DNA of 64,000 bases from Bimastos eiseni (lineage: Eukaryota; Annelida; Clitellata; Crassiclitellata; Lumbricidae), in contig OY365806.1 in assembly GCA_959347315.1 (NCBI GenBank), positions 34,811,026 to 34,875,025 of the forward strand, read 5' to 3'. This document shows, piece by piece, positions 57,694 through 64,000 of the stretch (the stretch's first letter is position 1; every line of letters begins with the position of its first letter). A program made the translations under genes and the position numbers. The notes under the pieces were generated by a model. It did no database searches and was not told where the DNA came from. It saw only the letters and a program-made list of their open reading frames with translations.

Positions 57694-60025
57694 TTGTGCT
57701 TAATTGTAGGCCAGGCTGTGCTCCCTCTTGTCTCTTGAAGAGAGTTGTAATTGTAGTTACGTCCATTTATATAGCGCCATTGAGAGCAAGCTACTTCTAG
57801 GGTGCTTTGCATGACAGTTCGCTGCAAATTACAAAACTAATTCTCGACATATGCCTTCTCCGTCTCTGTATCTTCTCTATCCAGGGCGACATGTTGATTC
57901 CATGGCTTCCATCGGACCAGACCTTTACGCTCTAGCAATGTAACCGCATAAAAATCTTACTATTTGGATAATCGATTATAATTGAAATTACAAGAACTCA
58001 CTCTTGTTATCATGTCCATTACTCCCGCTACACCGCCATACTTCCCTACTAGGCTACTTCATATCTTCTTTCTGTCCATTGATATAGTTTTCCACCCATC
58101 AGCTGGTACCTGGAAATATGCTCACCAAGACCATGTCCTCACCACCTGTCTGACGTCTACCCATTCTACCCAACCACCCTCCTCTATTTACTCGGACACA
58201 GCTTTGCTTCTATCGCCGACGCCAAGTAAGTCGCATATTCGTGATAAATTTCCACGGTGGTTGTCAAACACTGGCCGATATGTCTCCTCCATCGGCCGAC
58301 AGACCGATCGACCGACAGACAGACAGACAGACAGACAGGCAGACAGACAGACAGACAGAACGGCGGGCTGTCTTGCTTATCGGAGCCAGATGATAGTCAA
58401 CCAATCCATAGCGACACACTGCCAATGTGTCTGTCCGTCCGTCCGTCCGTCCGTTTATATATTCTTTGTTTCTGCCTTTCTATGTGATTGTGTTTTAGTC
58501 GTTGACTTTATTTCTGTCCCTTTCTCCGTATTCCTTTCTTCCTCTGTCTGCGTCTGTGTATCTCCCTGTCACTCTGTCCTCTCCTCCCTGTCTCTGTCTA
58601 GTGATATACAAGGGATGCGCTGACTTTTACAAACACTGTCATTTATTGTTATCAGCCGAAGATCAAGACGTCACCCATCCTTGTCGCTACAGAGCAGTCG
58701 CCAAACTGAAGTTGAAGAGGACCGGGTGGAAGGGGGCAAGAGAAGCAGACTTGGTAGGGTATGGTAAGACCAGGTAAGATAAGTATTATCTTCAATGAGG
58801 TATGCGTTATAAGGTAAGATGAGGTCAGAAAAATTACTAAAAGATACGGCAAGAAAAGCAATGCAGTATGAACTAAAAGTGATAAGGTCAGATGATGCTA
58901 GGAAAGATAAGACAAAGGTGATGCAAGATCATGAAAGTCAAGGTTTGTAGTGTAACGTGGTATAAGACTCCATATAAATCGATGTCTGAAAGAGAACTTA
59001 CACTAGTACGCTACTCAAATTGTCTTGTCTCAAAAGAAAAGCAGAATCAGCTGCGGAATGGTATACAGTAAATAAGGGCTAGAATGATAAGGGCATACGT
59101 AGCACTAAAACGGAAAGTTTAGCGCTGAAAGGCTGTGAAAGGTGGTGATCATTGGGCTCAGTAAAATGAGTGAAAGATGAACCTATCGTCACTGTTGTAT
59201 TTGTATATTATATGAGAAATGCGACTCTTTCATATTGGACTATGATGTACATACATGTATGTATGTATGTATGTATGTATGTATACATAGGTCCTACACA
59301 TACGTCCGTATATGCATATACATGTATGTATGTGTGCAATGTATGAATATGCGTGTACATTTGTTCATGTATATTGGCATGTGTATATTATAGGCCTAAT
59401 AATTATGCGGATATGAAAGGCCTATACTTATGTATATATGAATCTGAACATTTACATAATATCTTATGTAACCCCCAGAGCGCCGTAGTTGCTGTTTATG
59501 TAGCGCCTGTGCGGAATGAATTCTGCGTAACTGAGTGGTAAGTTATACTTGAGGTGATGGCTGATAAGTTGTGTTTCTGTTGAGAGTAGAAGTACTTGTG
59601 ACATGCTTCGGTGAAGATGTTGAACCGAACCATCGATAGGTTGTTCAATTCAATGACGGATTTTGAGAGGAACTTGTCTCAAGCACTAACAAAAGACGAA
59701 AAGCGGGTGACAAGAGGCCTCTTATACAACTCTTTTGAGATTTTTATCGTGATCATCGTCGTCATCATTGTCATCATTATCGTCATCGTCACTGTCGTCG
59801 TCATCATCAGATGAGCATCGTGATCGCTGTCATCATTATTGCCATCCTCACATTATTAATCCAATCCACATAACCATCATTAATCAAATCATAATCATTT
59901 TATCTTTAGCAGCATCAACGCTGCCATCAAGATCATCACTACCACCAGAAAATCTGGAGTTATTTAGCGCCATCAGTAACCCATTTGCAATCTCCAGCAT
60001 TCTAATCATCTGCTAAGTTCCAGTT
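57694..60025. other. Non-coding with repeats
   Basis: A LINE-tail-like fragment (minus, 57745-57840: GGCGCTATATAAATGGACG), GACA (58306-58358) and GTCC (58430-58452) tracts, GTAT tract (59255-59284), a second tail-like piece (59465-59515) and a CAT/CGT tract (59746-59815). No gene recognised. Confidence 0.5.
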
Positions 60026-60222
60026 TGTCTAATCGTCGTCGTCGTCGTCCAAACCATCGTTCGACTGCAGATAATATTCATAATAAGGTCGAGCATTGAT
60101 TAGTGCTGCACTTGAGGGCCCTACCATCCCACCGCCAGCTGAACCCATAGCTGCACCGCTCCCCTCCTCTCTATCCTCCTCCTCTCCCACCCCATGCGTC
60201 GGCTGCGATTGATTTCTAGAAA
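60026..60222 (-). CDS. Orphan candidate exon, unknown product
   Basis: The minus strand is open over 60415-60026, ending in a stop after six Asp codons. A possible acceptor (TTTTCTAG before AAATCAATCG) would give an exon from about 60222. The predicted end is Glu/Gly-rich, then NARPYYEYYLQSNDGL and poly-Asp. The family was not recognised. The Asp run comes from a CGT microsatellite, so chance is a real alternative. Confidence 0.15.
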
Positions 60223-60487
60223 ACGCCTCTGAAGCTGATAAGAAGAGTCCGCTTAGGACAATGAGTCTTTGTCGATGAACCGACGATAAGAGAACGGACG
60301 ATGGGTCAGACGCAGAGACGATGAGATTAATTGCGCCTCTTCTTCGTCTCCTCTGACGATGAGGTGAGGGACAAGGTGTGGGTGACCGACCGACCCCCCC
60401 TCCCGCTCTCTCCACCCCTGCTCCACCACTGCTCCACTCGGTCTCAAGTGGGTGGAACAGCTCGAAGGAGACAATTCGACATTCAGA

Positions 60488-60605
60488 ACTACACGTTTAA
60501 CTCCGCCACTGGTCGCACTCAGCCAGTGCCAGTCCCAAGTCTGGATAAAGAAGGAGGGCGACGCTAATGATCTATGTTATCACATAGTGTCGTTAAACTA
60601 AAACA
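60488..60605 (+). repeat. Dispersed repeat, copy 5
   Basis: Contains CAGTGCCAGTCCCAAGTCTGG, ATAAAGAAGGAGGGC, GACGCTAATGATCTATG and CATAGTGTCGTTAAA. Close to the 26.2-kb copy. Confidence 0.8.
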
Positions 60606-61457
60606 ACCATGTAGATGTAGGATTAGCATTGGGTTTATAGAGTTAGAATTAATGGAAACGAATTTGATGGTTGGATCTAGAGATACAGTGTGGGAATATT
60701 ATATAACATCAATAGGTCTAATGTGAATGTAATTAAGATTAAGAGAATGATGAGAATAAGATTATTTGCGTTGTATACGATGGTGAAGCATGAAAAACTC
60801 GGAACAAAACGACAGTAACAAAAACAGGGAGACAATACAGATTCAACTGAACACAGAACCATAAAGGTATAAAACGTTATATGGATTACAATGGAATTAC
60901 GAATTAAAAGGGAGACGATAGAGGGTAGAAAATACTAACGAATAGCACGATAATTAGATGCTAGAATTGCTTCAGTCAACTTCTCAAATCCCATTTGCAA
61001 TTTATTAGCCGCATAAATAATTATGATCTTATAGTCAACGACATAATAAAAATTTGCATAATATGACTGTAAGACTAGATTTGTGTCTAATTATACAACT
61101 TGGTACACAATTTGGTCAGGTTCAACTCTATCCGTGTACTCTGTTGATTCTGCAAACATTTATGGCTTCATGGGTACCTGTCATGTTTACTTATATATAT
61201 ATATATATATATACACATACATAAAATTATATATATATATATATATTCCAAAAAATTATAGATATATACGAGGACAGGTTGGTCTATTGGCCATTACAGT
61301 AGTGGTGCTTTACTACATTTTACATTTTACGTCCAAATTTTCGACCAGCCTAACTAACAGTAGAAGCCTATAATTATGGCCTACTGCAATATTACCATAG
61401 ACTATATCCATATTTTTACACAGTGCACTTTAGTAATATATATACACAGCGCTATAT

Positions 61458-61502
<45 letters not shown>

Positions 61503-64000
61503 CGCAGCTCGTAGGCATAGCTATATATGCCTATGAGCTAAGATTGGATACGCGATTATGTGACGTCTGATGTCACGAAGAGACTTTGGCTATGAAGCAT
61601 CGTGAGTCGTGAAGCAACATGTTAGAACTTGAGTTGATCTGAAGATTGTGTCGATCGCATGCATGTGTTGTCATGCAAATGTAGGCCTTTGAATGATGGG
61701 CATAGGCCTATGCATTGCAGCTACATAGCCTGCGTATGACTACACGTTAAGTGTACAAACAGGCGGACGCGGCCTGCTCACAATCTTCTGTGAGTTGTAA
61801 TCGCCTAACTTCCAATGCGCCAATCGATTGCCACTGGAACGGCAGCAGCTTACTGACAGGCGCGGAAGCGTCGAATCAGAGGATTGTACGAAGGGTATAG
61901 TCCAGAGAAGGTCCAGGTCCCGTGGCCAGACAGAGGGGCAGAGTATATCCGTTAATGTGGGTGTCGTTTTGGGCGAGATTTAGAAGGTGGAGGGTGAATC
62001 AAGGACCCTTGGCTGTGAGTTCTTGAACAGATGAGACCTCACTTTTGAGTGGATAGAGTGGAAAAATGAAGAGGCTGAGGTAGGTGATGGTTGATGATTG
62101 GAAGTGATGAAGAAGGAATATAGAAATCTTGCAAAATTCAGAGTGAAAATTCAGTCTAGAGGCTGAGTGCAGTGTAAGATGACTAGGATACGGTTCGGAT
62201 GGAGCACTTTATAGATGAGTGGTGGTCCACGGACAAAATCCCCCAATTTGTGCATGCGATATAATACCCTGGAGATAATCCCCCTCTGCAATAAGATCAG
62301 TTCTGTATTTAATTGATAAACCTTAACTCTCCGGTTTTTGTTCGCTGTGATGTAGGCCTAATGCATAATCTTGAGATGATTATGACATAGGCCTATATCC
62401 TTGGTTAATGTCCAATTGCTTTGTAGAATTTTGTTTGGGGATTATGTCCGAGGGATTATGTACCGGTAGAAATAGTTAGTAGCATCGTGAATTTCGTGAT
62501 GACTTCGCGAACATTTGAGATGGGAGTATTCTAGGAGTCGTAATTCAGTTAAAATACTTTAAAGTGAATTCACTCTGAGATTGTTAGCAGAGGAGGGATT
62601 TGAGGAAGGGAGAAATTAGATTACGCTTGCGACAGCTCGGGCTAATGAGTTTTCGATAAGCTGCAGTCACTATTCTTGGGTGAATTCGAGATTGAGAGAA
62701 AGAAAATTGAAGTCATAGATATTCGAGTGGGCAATGAAGGTCGCATATATGGTGGATGCAGTTTTAAAGTTCAGTGTTGTCCGGATATACGGCGGGTGCT
62801 ACGAGTGCGCATCAAACAGGAGCGAGAGCGGTTGGATATGTGTCAATATAGAGCGACGGAGATAAATATGCGGATCAAAAGTAAAACCAAAATTTCGGAA
62901 ATATTTATCGAATGTGAAGGTAAGATTTGAAGAAATAGCATGTGTGGAAGGGTAAGGAATTTTATTGATTTGGTCGCGAGGTCAACAACAGAATTGTAGG
63001 TCTAGCACGTTGAATTGATGAATTCATCGGATGACTCAGTTTAGAATCAAATGTGCAAAGAAAGTTAGAATACCCATTCTAGGGGGCATGGAGTAACAGA
63101 AATGGTATGAGAAGTTGAATTTTGGAAATTAGAAGAAGTTTGAAGTCACCTAAGGAGCCGCAGTATGACCATGTTAGGCCTATCTCAAGTTACACATCTG
63201 CTGATGGCCCATACGTAAATACGCTTAAGCAAGACTTATATCATTACGTATAGGCGTAAATAGACCATATTTCGGCGTTTTAATAATATAATTTCTAGGC
63301 CTATAGCAATATTTTCTTTTATTATGGATGTTGCTGTGCAGATTTAAGTCGCACAGAAATTAATGTGCGACAACATCCTTTAAGAATTGAATGCTGGAGC
63401 GTTTTTTTCTGCATGTCACTTATGTTCTCTAATGCTGTTTATTTCAAAGCATCTGTTGAGTATACCACTTCCACCCGCTGAGTATGCCACTTCGTGAAGC
63501 TTGAAGTCATATTAGACAGTGTATATAATTATAATTAAGGTTCGTCGACGCATATTATTACAGATGTTCGATATGTGCTTAATTTTGATGCATTTTGAGG
63601 ATTTCGAGGACACTAGAGTCAGCCTATTTCGATGGCCACTTTTCTGAAGTGACGATCGAAGAAGAATGAGCACTCCGACTGAGCGAACAAGTGACCAGTG
63701 AAGAGACGAGGAGAGAGCGAGAAGAGCTGTACTGCTATCTTTCGAACAGTGGTAGTTGTGGCGTAAAGTCGCTAACACGCAATCGTAGACCACTAAACGG
63801 TGTACTTGGTTCGTTGCTAAGGGTCACTTAAGGAAGCCGCCAGATCTCGTGTACGAGAGCGTTTTGGAGGGTTATTCTCTCCAGATCCAAGTAGCATTGT
63901 GACAGATGATGATAGAAATGCAGAAGTGTTCTGCAGTGTGTCCCTATGTAGCACTGTTCAAGAAGAGTGAGAGTGATTTACGGACATGCATTACATTCAG
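60606..64000. other. Non-coding, nothing gene-like recognised
   Basis: TA tracts at 61195-61247 and 61459-61500, a hairpin at 61506-61539 and several TAGGCCTA copies (61.7, 62.35, 62.39, 63.18, 63.3 kb). Reading frames at 62676-62930 and 63512-63793 show no family signature. Confidence 0.5.
61506..61539. other. Hairpin: 14-bp stem next to TA repeat
   Basis: AGCTCGTAGGCATA and TATGCCTATGAGCT pair with one G-T wobble around GCTATA. The stem contains the TAGGC half of the TAGGCCTA motif. Confidence 0.8.

Noticed and set aside
57405..57800. 131-aa frame crossing the right end of the hAT element
   Set aside because: It runs through the terminal hairpin, terminal repeat and target duplication; it resembles no transposase.

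Overview
This is animal nuclear DNA: AT-rich, with large introns, many microsatellites and decayed transposons, and two recognisable genes that converge tail to tail. No rRNA, tRNA gene, CRISPR array or bacterial operon was seen. The protein similarities, the very frequent palindrome TAGGCCTA and the repeat types suggest a marine invertebrate deuterostome, most likely an echinoderm or relative. That assignment is inference.

Window 1-41.1 kb, plus strand: the 3' majority of a PTK7 (protein tyrosine kinase 7 / Off-track family) gene. Fifteen exons join in phase to give 994 codons: immunoglobulin domains equivalent to Ig2-Ig7 of vertebrate PTK7, a membrane span and a complete C-terminal pseudokinase domain ending at 41138. 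The signal peptide and Ig1 exons were not found and probably lie before the window. One intron uses a GC-AG splice pair. The introns hold a 1.7-kb satellite of 30-bp units, a foldback repeat, tRNA-derived SINE-like copies, LINE 3' fragments, two G-quadruplex motifs and many simple repeats.

Window 41.1-45.2 kb: PTK7 3' UTR and the convergent intergenic spacer. Window 45.2-49.3 kb, minus strand: an NK2-class homeobox gene, best read as Nkx2-1 (TTF-1), in three coding exons (493 aa). The homeodomain exon follows a (TG)14-T5-AG acceptor like that of CFTR exon 9. The protein as read lacks the TN motif and the NK2-specific domain.

Window 49.3-64 kb: no confident gene. Its main feature is a four-layer transposon nest. 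A 4.16-kb hAT-type element (17-bp terminal inverted repeats, perfect 8-bp target duplication) contains a partly duplicated 302-bp unit. That unit is interrupted by a 3.1-kb unclassified element with repeated GTTACGTGTGTGAC motifs. The second element contains long inverted arms, and between the arms lies a small hAT-like element. The rest is simple repeats, SINE/LINE tails, one hairpin and one orphan reading frame.

PTK7 acts at the cell surface in Wnt/planar-polarity signalling; Nkx2-1 is a nuclear regulator of ventral foregut/pharynx and forebrain. Nothing in the sequence shows that the two genes are functionally linked.
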